From: an uncultured bacterium
GTDB lineage: Bacteria > Cyanobacteriota > Vampirovibrionia > Gastranaerophilales > Gastranaerophilaceae
DNA: 64,000 bases
Assembly: GCA_902760645.1 (NCBI GenBank)
Contig: CACWHC010000001.1
Location: 62,001-126,000, forward strand
Direction: 5' to 3'
Notes under the pieces: model-generated
What the model saw: only the letters and a program-made list of their open reading frames with translations
Databases searched by the model: none
Told to the model about the DNA's origin: nothing
Translations under genes and position numbers: made by a program
Part shown: one piece after another, positions 1 to 8,799 of the stretch
Layout: every line of letters begins with the position of its first letter
Numbering within the stretch: position 1 is the first letter of the stretch

Positions 1-206
1 CAGCCGCCGCTTTTTCCGTGTCCCCTGAAATCAAAACTTAATACATCAAACTGTTCAGAAAACATCTGAGCAATACTTTTAAAAGCACCCGAATCTTTTG
101 TCATACACCAACCGGGACTGATAATAACAATGCCGTCATTTTGGTTTTCATAATAGTCTGCTGCAATTTTTACATTATCATTTGTTGTTAAACTTATAAT
201 TTCCAT
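1..206 (-). CDS. alpha/beta hydrolase, N-terminal part (runs off window)
   Basis: An open frame begins with ATG at 206 and runs off the left edge, giving 68 residues. The segment ISPGW near residue 28 and DFRGHGKSGG near residues 58-68 fit the N-terminal strand and oxyanion region of alpha/beta hydrolases of the lysophospholipase/esterase kind. The nucleophile elbow lies outside the window, so substrate and activity cannot be judged. It is divergent from the flavoprotein gene that follows. Confidence 0.7.
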   Translation of the reverse strand, partial: MEIISLTTNDNVKIAADYYENQNDGIVIISPGWCMTKDSGAFKSIAQMFSEQFDVLSFDFRGHGKSGG

Positions 207-259
207 ACAATTTATTATAATATTCATAAATTCAATCTGCAAATACTTTATATATATGG

Positions 260-288
260 TTGAGCAGTATGAAAAAATATGTTATAAT
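260..288 (+). promoter_or_regulatory. sigma70-type promoter for the flavoprotein gene
   Basis: TTGAGC at 260-265 and TATAAT at 283-288 are separated by 17 bp. The predicted transcript starts near 295 and leaves a 40-nt leader with GGAGG before the ATG at 335. This argues against the longer frame starting with TTG at 260, which lies inside the promoter. Confidence 0.65.
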
Positions 289-334
289 AAACAATAGTTT
301 TAAAGTACAATCCATATTATCCGGAGGGCAATTA

Positions 335-874
335 ATGAAAAAGATAGTGATAATATCCGCATCACCAAGGAAAGAAGGTAACTCAGATATTTTATGTGAC
401 AAATTTGTAGAAGGAGCAACCGATGCGGGTCACCAAACAGAAAAAATATTTTTAAGAGATAAAGATATAAATTACTGTATGGGATGTGGTTATTGCAGCA
501 TTAGCGGCTTTAACGGATGTGCAAAAAATGATGATATGGATTCTATTTTAGACAAGATGATAGCAGCAGATGTTATAGTTTTTGCAACACCGATATATTT
601 TTGTGCAATAGCAGGGCAATTAAAAACCTTTATTGACAGAATTTATGCAAAATATACAAAGATTAAAAACAAAGAATTTTATTATATTATGACTGCCGGA
701 AAAGACGATTATGAAACCATACAGCATGCTCTTGGGGAATTTAAAGGGTTGCTCAGATATTTGGCAAACTCTCAGGAAAAAGGATACGTTTTTGCCGGCG
801 GAGTAACCCAAAAAGGTGATATTAAAGATACGGAATATATGCAGCAAGCCTATAATATGGGTAAAAACGTATAA
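335..874 (+). CDS. NAD(P)H-dependent flavoprotein, iron-sulfur flavoprotein-like
   Basis: This 179-residue protein has the flavodoxin-like fold of NADPH-dependent FMN reductases. ASPRKEGNSD at residues 9-18 is the FMN phosphate loop, and ATPIYFCAIAG is the second FMN-contacting segment. Four cysteines, C48-x2-C51-x2-C54-x7-C62, match the compact cysteine motif of iron-sulfur flavoproteins that carry a [4Fe-4S] cluster. The start at 335 is chosen because GGAGG lies 7 nt upstream and the protein then begins at the conserved first strand. It is probably a cytosolic electron-transfer or quinone/disulfide reductase; partner unknown. Confidence 0.8.
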   Translation: MKKIVIISASPRKEGNSDILCDKFVEGATDAGHQTEKIFLRDKDINYCMGCGYCSISGFNGCAKNDDMDSILDKMIAADVIVFATPIYFCAIAGQLKTFIDRIYAKYTKIKNKEFYYIMTAGKDDYETIQHALGEFKGLLRYLANSQEKGYVFAGGVTQKGDIKDTEYMQQAYNMGKNV

Positions 875-960
875 TAAAACCATATTAAATACACCGCTTG
901 CTTGATGTTAAAAAACTTTCGTCATTATACAATAGTAAAATATTTTAGCGGAAGGTTTTT

Positions 961-1716
961 ATGGCTGCAAATTTTGATTTTTTAAAAAAAACAGACAAAG
1001 ATATATTTGATATTATTGATGAAGCCGAATCATTATATCGTGATGAATATTTTGATCAGTGTATGGCTCAGGCAAGAAGATTTGGAGAAAATGTATGCAA
1101 AAAAGTTTTGGGCGACAAACGCACAACAGAGGATACATTTGACGAAATGCTTGCAACATTAAAAGACACAAGTTCAGGAGAAGAACAGGAAAAAGAATTT
1201 ATTGACGACTTATACTTCCTAAAAAAATACGGGAATGATGCCGTGCATTCATCCAAAGTAAACAAAAGCGGAATGGATGCACTTGAATGCTTAAAACGTG
1301 CATTCGAAGTTGCTATAAATTATGCTGTTTATACCAAGGGTGCTGATAAAGACATTTTAAAATTAAGATATGATACAGAACTTTTAGTTACCGGTAAAAA
1401 AGCTAAAAAATCTTTGTCTGAAAAATATCAGGAAGAAAGCCGCAAAACAACCTCAATAAAAGCAGAAAAGAAATCAACAGGAAATAAACGGGGAAGAAAA
1501 TCTAAAAAATCCATAAATATATTTCCGATAGGCTGGGGATTACAGAAGGAAAAACCTCAAAAGAAGGAACCAAAGAAAAAATTCACAAAGCAATCCTATT
1601 CTATGTCTGTACAAAATTCAGGGAAAAAGCATTCAATATTTTGGGTAATGGTAGGAATAACATCATTTATATCTATGATAATTATTTTGGGATTATTTGT
1701 TGCTACACGTTTGTAA
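961..1716 (+). CDS. DUF4145/HEPN-like protein with C-terminal membrane anchor
   Basis: The N-terminal 130 residues are helical and resemble DUF4145, a HEPN-related domain often found at the N-terminus of restriction subunits. Recognisable parts are the segment around ARRFGENVCKKVLG and a later KKYGNDAVHS resembling the family's GN-x-A/V-H end. A strongly basic Lys/Arg-rich linker (about 140-220) follows, then one hydrophobic helix near the C-terminus (about 224-248). GGAAGG precedes the ATG. No nuclease partner is adjacent. Function unknown; RNA or nucleotide-related activity is only an inference from the fold. Confidence 0.6.
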   Translation: MAANFDFLKKTDKDIFDIIDEAESLYRDEYFDQCMAQARRFGENVCKKVLGDKRTTEDTFDEMLATLKDTSSGEEQEKEFIDDLYFLKKYGNDAVHSSKVNKSGMDALECLKRAFEVAINYAVYTKGADKDILKLRYDTELLVTGKKAKKSLSEKYQEESRKTTSIKAEKKSTGNKRGRKSKKSINIFPIGWGLQKEKPQKKEPKKKFTKQSYSMSVQNSGKKHSIFWVMVGITSFISMIIILGLFVATRL

Positions 1717-1778
1717 AATTAAAAATATAGATGTATAATATAGTTCCAAACTATATTTTTAAAGTGAAAGGTTTTTAT

Positions 1779-3041
1779 ATGAAAAAGGTTTTCCTGATTG
1801 TTATACTTGCATTGTTATTGCCAAGTGCCGGTTTTGCAGATATATATAACAGTTCGTATAACAATGGGCAACAATATATATCCCTGCATGCACCCGAATA
1901 TATGAAATTTTACGATTTAAATCCGACTGAAATTACTATCAAATTCAACCGGCTAAACGAAACTGCCGAAAAGCAATTATCGGGAAAAACCAAGGAAATA
2001 TATAAAAAAGCAAAAAAAATAGAACGTTATATTTCGGAAAACAATTTTGAAAAAGCATTAAAAGAAGATAATGATTTCTTACCGACACACATCCAATATT
2101 ACAATTACCACCTTGATAAAGGGGACTACCGCTCTGCAATGAATGAAATTATCTCAATAAAAAGGATAAACGTAACGGACAAGATTTTAAATGATGATAT
2201 AGTTTCTTACAAACTCGGAATGCTATATTACATAAACAAAAATTATCAGGTGGCATTGACCTATTTGACTCACTATACAGACAGTCATAACCCGTCTGAA
2301 GATAATTTATGGTATGTATTATCCGATATATATTTTAATCTTGGTAATTATGATGACAGCATAAAATATGCAGGGAAAATTCCGAAAACTTCAATTAACT
2401 ATTCTCCTGCACAGGAAGTTTTATTTAATGATTACTACAATACAAATAATGTAGAAGAAGCGTACAAATGTGCAAAAGAACTTGTAAACAGAAATCCAAA
2501 TGCACATAACTATATAAGACTTGCAGCAACATCAAACGATAATGATACAAAAAAATTGGAAATGCTTAACAAGGCAAGAAATCTGGCTCTCACAAATGAT
2601 GATTACGATAATCTGATGAGAGCAGACATAGGAATTGCAAGACTTGAACAGAAAAAAATTGACGGTGCTGTTGCAAAATTAAACGGCTTCGTTGAAAAAC
2701 CCGACTGGAACAAAATTTACAACCAAATATCACAGATAACAGAACCGCTTGAACTAAGTCAAAGACAAGCAAATTTCTTTAAATCCGCAAATTACTGCAT
2801 GGAAAAATATTCGGGACAAGACTTAATAAAATGTTTTGAATATATGGACAGAGAAGAAGACAAAATTACAAATAAAATATTAGCCGATTATCAGCAGGAA
2901 ATAATTGAAAAACAAAAAGAACTTGATAATATCAGAGCTCAACAACAATTTTTGGAACAAACTTACTTTCAGAGAATGTATATGGATGACTTTTTATACA
3001 TGAGAGAACCATATCCGTACTTTTACGGAAATTACTGGTAA
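1779..3041 (+). CDS. secreted TPR-like repeat protein
   Basis: The start at 1779 gives a clean signal peptide (MKKVFLIVILALLLPSAGFA, likely cleaved after residue 20) preceded by a weak GAAAGG. The mature part, about 400 residues, consists of paired helices of TPR type (for example GDYRSAMNEI, KNYQVALTYL, GNYDDSIKYA), then a charged coiled coil (about 370-400), and ends in a Tyr/Met/Pro-rich tail. TPR proteins of this kind act as protein-binding scaffolds in the envelope. No partner is evident. Confidence 0.65.
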   Translation: MKKVFLIVILALLLPSAGFADIYNSSYNNGQQYISLHAPEYMKFYDLNPTEITIKFNRLNETAEKQLSGKTKEIYKKAKKIERYISENNFEKALKEDNDFLPTHIQYYNYHLDKGDYRSAMNEIISIKRINVTDKILNDDIVSYKLGMLYYINKNYQVALTYLTHYTDSHNPSEDNLWYVLSDIYFNLGNYDDSIKYAGKIPKTSINYSPAQEVLFNDYYNTNNVEEAYKCAKELVNRNPNAHNYIRLAATSNDNDTKKLEMLNKARNLALTNDDYDNLMRADIGIARLEQKKIDGAVAKLNGFVEKPDWNKIYNQISQITEPLELSQRQANFFKSANYCMEKYSGQDLIKCFEYMDREEDKITNKILADYQQEIIEKQKELDNIRAQQQFLEQTYFQRMYMDDFLYMREPYPYFYGNYW

Positions 3042-3106
3042 TTTCACCATTCATAGAAAAACATATCAATCTGTTTACAACCGGAGGTTAAATATGCTTA
3101 ATATCA

Positions 3107-3135
3107 TTGACATTTAAAACGATACGCTATAAAAT
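3107..3135 (+). promoter_or_regulatory. consensus-like promoter for the acyl synthetase gene
   Basis: TTGACA at 3107-3112 and TAAAAT at 3130-3135 have 17-bp spacing. Transcription would start near 3142, leaving a short leader with AAGGGG before ATG 3165. Confidence 0.7.
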
Positions 3136-3164
3136 TATAGTGTTAATGATTAAGGGGTTTGTGT

Positions 3165-4841
3165 ATGGAATTGAGAAACAGTCATATTTTATCGTTATTA
3201 GAAACTAAAACGGGTGATTTCCAGGACAGAATAGCTCTTGGAATGAAAGGTCTATACGGGTGGAGAGAATTTACTTACAAAGGTATCGGATTACTTTCCA
3301 GACGAATTGCAAGATACCTGATTGAAGACGTGGGAATTAAAAAAGGTGAATGCCTTGCTATACTTTCAGAATCAAAACCTGAATACGGGGCATGTGTTTT
3401 CGCCTCTGTACTGACAGGTACGATTACGGTACCATTAGATATAAAATTGTCCAAATATGAATTGGTATCAATACTTTCCGATTGTATGCCGAGTGTAATG
3501 CTTGCATCTCAAGAATATCTTGAAATGGCACTTGCTATACAAAAAGAAATACCGTCAATCAAACATATTCTTGTAATTGATGAACATGTATCCAATGAAA
3601 ATGTAAAAAATATCTATAATTTACCTGAAAAATATGATGCAAAATGGAGACAAAGAAGTTCAAAATCCACTGCGTTTATTATATATACATCAGGTACAAC
3701 CGGCGCACCTAAAGGTGTAGAAATTTCGTTCAGAAATATTAAAGCCCAAATTGAAGATTGTACTGATGCAATTAATACAATTCTGCCTAACGGTGAAAGA
3801 ATTAATTTGTTGTCAATTTTGCCGATGAATCATTTGTTTGAGATGACGATTGGATTTTCAACATTTTTGCATTTCGGTCATACTGTTTATTATACAAGCA
3901 GTCTTAAACCGAAAGATATCACCGGAATTATGAGAGAAAAACACATTCAATTCATGATTGTTGTTCCTGCGTTTTTAAAATTGTTAAAAGCAGGTATTGA
4001 AAAAGAAATTAATGCAAATCCGCCATTTATCAGATATATGTTTAAATTTATGTATCATCTTGCGAAATTTGTTCCGTTCTACTCCGTTAAGAAAGTTATG
4101 TTCAAAAAAATTCATGAGAACTTAGGCGGCAAATTTATGGGATGCATCTCAGGCGGGGCACCGTTAGATATTGATGTCGGCAGATTCTTTGAAAGAATCG
4201 GTATAAAAGTATATCAGGGTTACGGATTATCTGAAACAAGTCCTGTTGTTTCAGTAAATCTTGATAAACGTCACGAATTGGCATCAGTAGGACATCCTTT
4301 GAAACACTTTGAAGCAAGAGTAGACAAAGAATCCGGGGAATTGTTGCTCAGAGGACCTTCTGTTATGAAGGGTTACCATAATCAACCTGAAATGACTGCA
4401 GAAGTTATTGATTCCGATGGCTGGCTGCATACAGGTGATATTGCAAAGATTGATAAAGACGGTCATCTGTACATTACAGGCCGTATCAAGAATATGATAG
4501 TTCTGTCAGGCGGTAAAAAAGTATTCCCTGAAGAAGTTGAAGCCGTTCTTGAAAAGAGTCATTACATCGCAGAAACATGCGTACTTGGAGTTTCAAGAAG
4601 CTTCGGTTCAAAAGACGGTACAGAAGAAATTACTGCCGTTATAGTTCCTAAAGATGAATTATATAATTCCTACTCCGATGAGGATATTGAAAGAATGATT
4701 AAGCTTGATATTAAGACTTTATCTATGCATCTTGCACAATATAAACGTCCGACAAATATAATCATCTCTAAAGAAGCACTTCCAAAAACGACTACAAGAA
4801 AAGTTAAACGAAAAGAAGTAAGAGCTTTGATTAACGCTTAA
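3165..4841 (+). CDS. long-chain acyl-CoA (or acyl-ACP) synthetase
   Basis: This 558-residue AMP-forming adenylating enzyme activates fatty acids through acyl-AMP. Family motifs are present in order: YTSGTTGAPKG (about 174-184, P-loop-like), QGYGLSETSPV, GWLHTGDIAKID (about 418), and GRIKNMIVLSGGKKVFPEEVE with the C-terminal catalytic lysine region. The start at 3165 is preferred over the in-frame TTG two codons earlier because AAGGGG is 8 nt upstream. It has its own promoter and a strong terminator, so it is probably monocistronic. The sequence does not decide between CoA and ACP as acceptor; in cyanobacteria the homologue is an acyl-ACP synthetase that recycles fatty acids. Confidence 0.85.
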   Translation: MELRNSHILSLLETKTGDFQDRIALGMKGLYGWREFTYKGIGLLSRRIARYLIEDVGIKKGECLAILSESKPEYGACVFASVLTGTITVPLDIKLSKYELVSILSDCMPSVMLASQEYLEMALAIQKEIPSIKHILVIDEHVSNENVKNIYNLPEKYDAKWRQRSSKSTAFIIYTSGTTGAPKGVEISFRNIKAQIEDCTDAINTILPNGERINLLSILPMNHLFEMTIGFSTFLHFGHTVYYTSSLKPKDITGIMREKHIQFMIVVPAFLKLLKAGIEKEINANPPFIRYMFKFMYHLAKFVPFYSVKKVMFKKIHENLGGKFMGCISGGAPLDIDVGRFFERIGIKVYQGYGLSETSPVVSVNLDKRHELASVGHPLKHFEARVDKESGELLLRGPSVMKGYHNQPEMTAEVIDSDGWLHTGDIAKIDKDGHLYITGRIKNMIVLSGGKKVFPEEVEAVLEKSHYIAETCVLGVSRSFGSKDGTEEITAVIVPKDELYNSYSDEDIERMIKLDIKTLSMHLAQYKRPTNIIISKEALPKTTTRKVKRKEVRALINA

Positions 4842-4860
4842 TAAAATAATATTATTATTT

Positions 4861-4899
4861 AAAAATCGGGCAGGTTAAATGATGACTTGCCCGATTTTT
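4861..4899 (+). terminator. rho-independent terminator after the acyl synthetase
   Basis: A 15-bp stem (AAAAATCGGGCAGGT paired with ACTTGCCCGATTTTT, one G-T pair) encloses a 9-nt loop and ends in a T run. Confidence 0.85.
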
Positions 4900-4953
4900 G
4901 TATATCAAATAATGAAATATTAACTTTTGTTACAAAAAATACACTTTGTGAAA

Positions 4954-4982
4954 TTGAGTATTTTCAAAATACTTTATATATG
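4954..4982 (+). promoter_or_regulatory. promoter with a palindromic operator-like spacer
   Basis: TTGAGT (4954-4959) and TATATG (4977-4982) are 17 bp apart. The perfect palindrome AGTATTTTCAAAATACT covers 4957-4973 between them, where a repressor dimer would block RNA polymerase. The regulator is unknown. Confidence 0.45.
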
Positions 4983-5015
4983 CAAGAGAGTAAAAATAAC
5001 ATAAGGAGAGCGACT

Positions 5016-5366
5016 ATGACATTCATGGCACAATATTCACAGTTTATGCTACTTAAACTGGAACAAAATGAAATGAAACATAAAGTATTGATTACCCAAA
5101 ACAGAATGACTCAATTATCCAGAGAAAGTCAGTTGTTGGAAGAAGAATACGAATCACTTGGAATTTCCGATCAAAACGAATATAACGCTGAAGATTATGC
5201 ATATTACAAATATTTGGAGCATGAAAGTAACAGACTGGAAGTTTTAAACACAAGTTACCAACAGCAATTAGATGAATTGACTGAAATGGCAAATACTTTA
5301 AAAACGCAAGTTAATAACGGTATTAAAGACTCTTGTGCTATGACATTCAGTGGCGGCGGTAAATAA
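5016..5366 (+). CDS. small coiled-coil protein of unknown function
   Basis: The 116-residue product is chosen to start at 5016 because AAGGAG lies 8 nt upstream; a longer open frame back to 4887 overlaps the preceding terminator. The protein is Glu/Gln/Leu rich with long amphipathic helices (QLSRESQLLEEEYESL and RLEVLNTSYQQQLDEL) and a glycine tail. No signal peptide or membrane segment is visible. It is followed by a terminator shared with folD. I do not recognise a family. Confidence 0.65.
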   Translation: MTFMAQYSQFMLLKLEQNEMKHKVLITQNRMTQLSRESQLLEEEYESLGISDQNEYNAEDYAYYKYLEHESNRLEVLNTSYQQQLDELTEMANTLKTQVNNGIKDSCAMTFSGGGK

Positions 5367-5398
5367 TAACAAATAAACCCTTAAATATATAAAAATTT

Positions 5399-5462
5399 AA
5401 AAAAAGCGAAGTTTGTGGTGTTTGTTCTGATTAATTCAGATTACTATGAGCTTCGCTTTTTT
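5399..5462. terminator. bidirectional terminator between the coiled-coil gene and folD
   Basis: AAAAAAAGCGAAG at 5399-5411 pairs with CTTCGCTTTTTT at 5451-5462, with a loop of about 39 nt. The right arm overlaps the last codons of folD, so it can end transcripts from both sides. Confidence 0.6.
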
Positions 5463-6291
5463 GAACCATATATAACTCATAAGTATTCAGCATCAAAGAA
5501 GCAATGGTCATTGGACCAACACCACCCGGAACGGGTGATATATAAGAAACCACATTAACTACATCCTTAAATTCTACATCCCCTCTAACTTTTCCGTTTT
5601 TATCACGGAAAATACCAACATCTACTATTACACTATTTTCTCTAACCATATTTTCTTCTATTAATACTTCACCTACTGCAGAAATTAATACATCTGCAGT
5701 TTTTGTTATCTGTGCGAGATTTTTTGTATGACTATGACAAGTCGTAACGGTTGCATTCCTGCCTAAAGCCATCAAAGACATCGGCTTACCGACGAGGTTT
5801 GAACGACCGACTACAACAACATTTTTGCCGTCTAAATCAATTCCGTACTCATCCAGCAACAGCAATATACCCTTTGGAGTACAAGGATAAACATACGGCT
5901 TCAGACCGGCTGCAAGTTTACCATAATTTACTGAAGTAAAGCAATCCACATCCTTCTTAGGTTCTATCGCATCAATAATTTTTTGTTTATTAATATGAGC
6001 AGGCAACGGTAATTGCACAAGAATAGCGTTCACTGATTTGTCATTATTTAATTCTGCAATCTTGTTGAGTAAAATTTCTTCCTTGACATCCGCAGAAAAT
6101 TTAATAACCTCGGATTGGATACCAAGTTTTTCGGCAGTTTTTTTCTTGTTGTTAACGTACAGCACGCTTGCAGGATTATCACCGACTAAAATAACCGATA
6201 ATTTCGGCTTTACTGTCAGCACATCAATATCTTTTTTTAATTTTAAAAGGATTTTATCTCTTAAAGCCTTTCCATCTAAAATTACTGCCAA
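5431..6291 (-). CDS. folD: bifunctional methylenetetrahydrofolate dehydrogenase/cyclohydrolase FolD
   Basis: FolD interconverts 5,10-methylene-, methenyl- and 10-formyl-tetrahydrofolate in the cytosol. The 286-residue length is normal. Motifs include VILVGDNPAS, the catalytic Y45-x3-K49 pair, LVQLPLPAH, GRSNLVGKPM of the dinucleotide-binding domain, and the C-terminal SPVPGGVGPMT. The start codon is TTG at 6291, supported by GGAGGTG 7 nt upstream. It lies 14 nt downstream of the CooC-like ATPase gene, as the last member of the rplI-led cluster. Confidence 0.95.
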   Translation of the reverse strand: MAVILDGKALRDKILLKLKKDIDVLTVKPKLSVILVGDNPASVLYVNNKKKTAEKLGIQSEVIKFSADVKEEILLNKIAELNNDKSVNAILVQLPLPAHINKQKIIDAIEPKKDVDCFTSVNYGKLAAGLKPYVYPCTPKGILLLLDEYGIDLDGKNVVVVGRSNLVGKPMSLMALGRNATVTTCHSHTKNLAQITKTADVLISAVGEVLIEENMVRENSVIVDVGIFRDKNGKVRGDVEFKDVVNVVSYISPVPGGVGPMTIASLMLNTYELYMVQKSEAHSNLN

Positions 6292-6305
6292 AATAACACC
6301 TCCGA

Positions 6306-7067
6306 CTACATATTTTCGCCGTTATTCTGCGGCAAATTCAAACGATAATAAAACTGTTTTATAGCATTTTGAATTGACACAGACTCTCGTGACATTGAAT
6401 TTTGTTCAAGCGTATCATCATAAGGTATCACACCAAGAACTTCCAAATCAAACCTCTTTAGCATTCCATAAACATGCTCTAACGCATTATTATCAACCTT
6501 ATTCAAAATAACTCCCAACTGATTACCTGCAGCATATTTTGCACTAAATTCTTCAATACGTTTTGCCAAATGTGCAGAATCTTCAGTAGGATTTGCAACA
6601 ATAAGTGTAGCATCTATCTGCGTATCAACAAGCTGATTTAGATATTTTAAATCAAATTCGCAGTCAAAAATTACTATATCATACCTGTCGATAAGTTTTT
6701 GAACTGCATAATTAATTTGACCGGTTATAGGACATCTGCAATCTTTTGAACCGACAAACCATGAAACAATCAAATCAACATTCTCATCTAAAGATACAAG
6801 AATATCCTCCATTGCCCATTCTATAAATTCCTGCTTAGACATATTTTCAGGAATACCTGTTTTATATTCATGCTTACCGCTTCTGATACCATATATGGTA
6901 TTTCTAACATCCAGCCCAAAACTGTGCCCAAGTTCCCCTGATAAATCATTATCAAATAATAATATTGATTTCTCAGGAAACATATCTTGAAATATTCTTA
7001 GAAAAGCTTTTGTTATTGTCGTTTTACCGCTTCCGCTTTTCCCTGTTATTGCCAGTTTATATGTCAT
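6306..7067 (-). CDS. CooC/AcsF-like nickel-insertion type ATPase (SIMIBI class)
   Basis: This 253-residue P-loop protein has a deviant Walker A, GKSGSGKTT at residues 9-17, with the signature lysine of MinD/ParA/CooC ATPases. A CxC pair, C110-R-C112-P, lies where CooC maturation factors of Ni-containing CO dehydrogenase/acetyl-CoA synthase bind metal between monomers. Later motifs are IVIFDCEFDL (Walker B region) and VILNKVDNN (base recognition). It overlaps the upstream methyltransferase gene by 11 nt, so the two are translationally coupled. No CODH/ACS gene is in the window, so the client enzyme is unknown. A generic ATPase of the CobQ/MinD family is the alternative. Confidence 0.7.
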   Translation of the reverse strand: MTYKLAITGKSGSGKTTITKAFLRIFQDMFPEKSILLFDNDLSGELGHSFGLDVRNTIYGIRSGKHEYKTGIPENMSKQEFIEWAMEDILVSLDENVDLIVSWFVGSKDCRCPITGQINYAVQKLIDRYDIVIFDCEFDLKYLNQLVDTQIDATLIVANPTEDSAHLAKRIEEFSAKYAAGNQLGVILNKVDNNALEHVYGMLKRFDLEVLGVIPYDDTLEQNSMSRESVSIQNAIKQFYYRLNLPQNNGENM

Positions 7068-8136
7068 TATACCTCTCTTTTAAACTACATGATATTTCTT
7101 TTGTCAGGCTGAATGCCTTTTGGGCAAGCTCAATACTCAAACTTCCCGCACCGCATGATGTTGAAACAAGTGAATTATCTATAATAAGTTTCTCATTAAT
7201 ACCTTTATCAGTCAAATATTTAACAGCAGAATAGAATTTACTTTCAATAATTTTTACATCTGCTTTTTCAAGAGCAACTTTATCTAAAGTCGGGACAACA
7301 CCCCAAACTATCTTGCCGCCATGCAGTAAGAATTTTTCGACATCCTTAGAGTACACACTCAAATTTTTTGCATAGCTGTATGCATCAAGATTTAGCATAT
7401 TCACACCGCTTTCAACAGGGACTTTCCAGTCACACTTACCGCAACAATGAATTGCACTGAAAGCTCCGGCAGACTTTATTGCATCCGATACCTCTTTCAG
7501 CATGCATAAAACATCCTCCTCGGATATTGTTACATATGCAGAAGTACCAAGCTGAGAAATCGAAGGCTCATCAATAAAAATTATAGGCGTAATATCAGGA
7601 TTTGCTTCTTTCATTTTTCTAATCTGCCATAATGCTTTTATTGTAAGGATTTTTTGTATAATCTCTTTTAAAGTATCATCATATATTGCACAACGCCCAT
7701 CTTTATCAACCAACGTAGTAGATAAAGTGAACGGACCTACAATTTGTCCTTTCGCATACTTTGCATTTGCAGCCAATTTTAAAAATTCATTAAATGAAGA
7801 TGAACAGGTGCTTGATATTCCGTATTTTGAAATAATTTCACCGCTATTATCCTCACCAGAAACTATTTTCTCATAATCAACGAAAAAAGTTTCTAAATCA
7901 TCATAAAAAGCATCATAATCAACATCCAAGTAGGATTTACCAACAAAAAACGAAGGCATACCCTCCAAAAATTGGATAATCATGTCTTCGTTTTTTGATA
8001 ATTTTACCATCTGCGGCCAGAAAGGTATTCTGTTAAAATATCTGCCTACAATGGACATTGCATCATTGAGGTTATTATGGGGCATAGAACCGATTGCTAT
8101 ACATTCAAGTTTCAGGTCTTCAAAATTTGCTCCCAT
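7057..8136 (-). CDS. MetE/UROD-superfamily methyltransferase (core MetE-like)
   Basis: This 359-residue TIM-barrel protein resembles the C-terminal catalytic half of cobalamin-independent methionine synthase. The zinc-site pattern is visible: H230-x-C232 in IHCCGKCDW and C328 in STSCGAGS. It lacks the N-terminal half of full MetE, as do core-MetE proteins that take methyl groups from corrinoid proteins. The start at 8136 has GAGGG 5-6 nt upstream; a longer frame to 8196 would overlap rplI. It sits between rplI and a CooC-like ATPase, with folD downstream. Substrate specificity cannot be read from the sequence. Confidence 0.7.
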   Translation of the reverse strand: MGANFEDLKLECIAIGSMPHNNLNDAMSIVGRYFNRIPFWPQMVKLSKNEDMIIQFLEGMPSFFVGKSYLDVDYDAFYDDLETFFVDYEKIVSGEDNSGEIISKYGISSTCSSSFNEFLKLAANAKYAKGQIVGPFTLSTTLVDKDGRCAIYDDTLKEIIQKILTIKALWQIRKMKEANPDITPIIFIDEPSISQLGTSAYVTISEEDVLCMLKEVSDAIKSAGAFSAIHCCGKCDWKVPVESGVNMLNLDAYSYAKNLSVYSKDVEKFLLHGGKIVWGVVPTLDKVALEKADVKIIESKFYSAVKYLTDKGINEKLIIDNSLVSTSCGAGSLSIELAQKAFSLTKEISCSLKERYNDI

Positions 8137-8158
8137 TAAATCCCTCGTTAGCAATAAA

Positions 8159-8662
8159 CTATGCTTCTGCTTCAGTACCTTCAACAACTTCTTCAACAGA
8201 TTCTTTCAATATTTCAGAAGCTGTAACAGTAACTGCTAATTCGCATTTTACTTTTGAAGTTAATTTAATAAGCATTTTATATGAACCAACTTTGTTGATA
8301 GGAGCGTTCAATGAAACATTCTTTCTGTCAACAACGATTCCTGACTGAGCCTGTAATTCTTCAGTCAATTTCTTAGTAGTAATTGTACCGAACAATTTAC
8401 CGGATTCACCTGCTTTTGCAGACAATTTCAATTCAGCAAATTTTTCAATTTTTTCAGCTGTAGCAAGAGCTTCCTGATGAAGTTTTTCTTGTTTTGCTTT
8501 AATTCTTGCAAGATCTTTTTCTCTGTTCTTGATAGCACCTTCAGTAGCTACTTCAGCAGCATTCTGAGGAAGTAAAAAGTTTCTTGCATAACCGTCTTTA
8601 ACGTTTACCATATCACCGGCTTCACCGAGATTTTGAACGTCTTTTTTCAATATAACTTGCAT
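8159..8662 (-). CDS. rplI: 50S ribosomal protein L9
   Basis: The N-terminal domain MQVILKKDVQNLGEAGD with GYARNFLLP is diagnostic of L9, followed by the long connecting helix and the C-terminal domain. At 167 residues it is slightly longer than usual because of an acidic tail (EEVVEGTEAEA). AAGGAG precedes the start. It is the first gene of a minus-strand unit running into the methyltransferase gene 22 nt later. Confidence 0.95.
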   Translation of the reverse strand: MQVILKKDVQNLGEAGDMVNVKDGYARNFLLPQNAAEVATEGAIKNREKDLARIKAKQEKLHQEALATAEKIEKFAELKLSAKAGESGKLFGTITTKKLTEELQAQSGIVVDRKNVSLNAPINKVGSYKMLIKLTSKVKCELAVTVTASEILKESVEEVVEGTEAEA

Positions 8663-8799
8663 TTCATATTCTCCTTTTTCTATTTATATTTCTAACCGTG
8701 AAAAAATATTACAACAAAGAAAACCGTTTGTCGATAGTTTTTTGCCGAATGTTAAGATTAACTACATTGAACAGCAGGTATTTATAACATTTTAAACTA

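Noticed and set aside
3094-3117. Seven-codon ORF (MLNIIDI) after a perfect GGAGG, a possible leader peptide of the acyl synthetase gene
   Set aside because: It overlaps the -35 of the promoter at 3107-3135, so it is not on that transcript.
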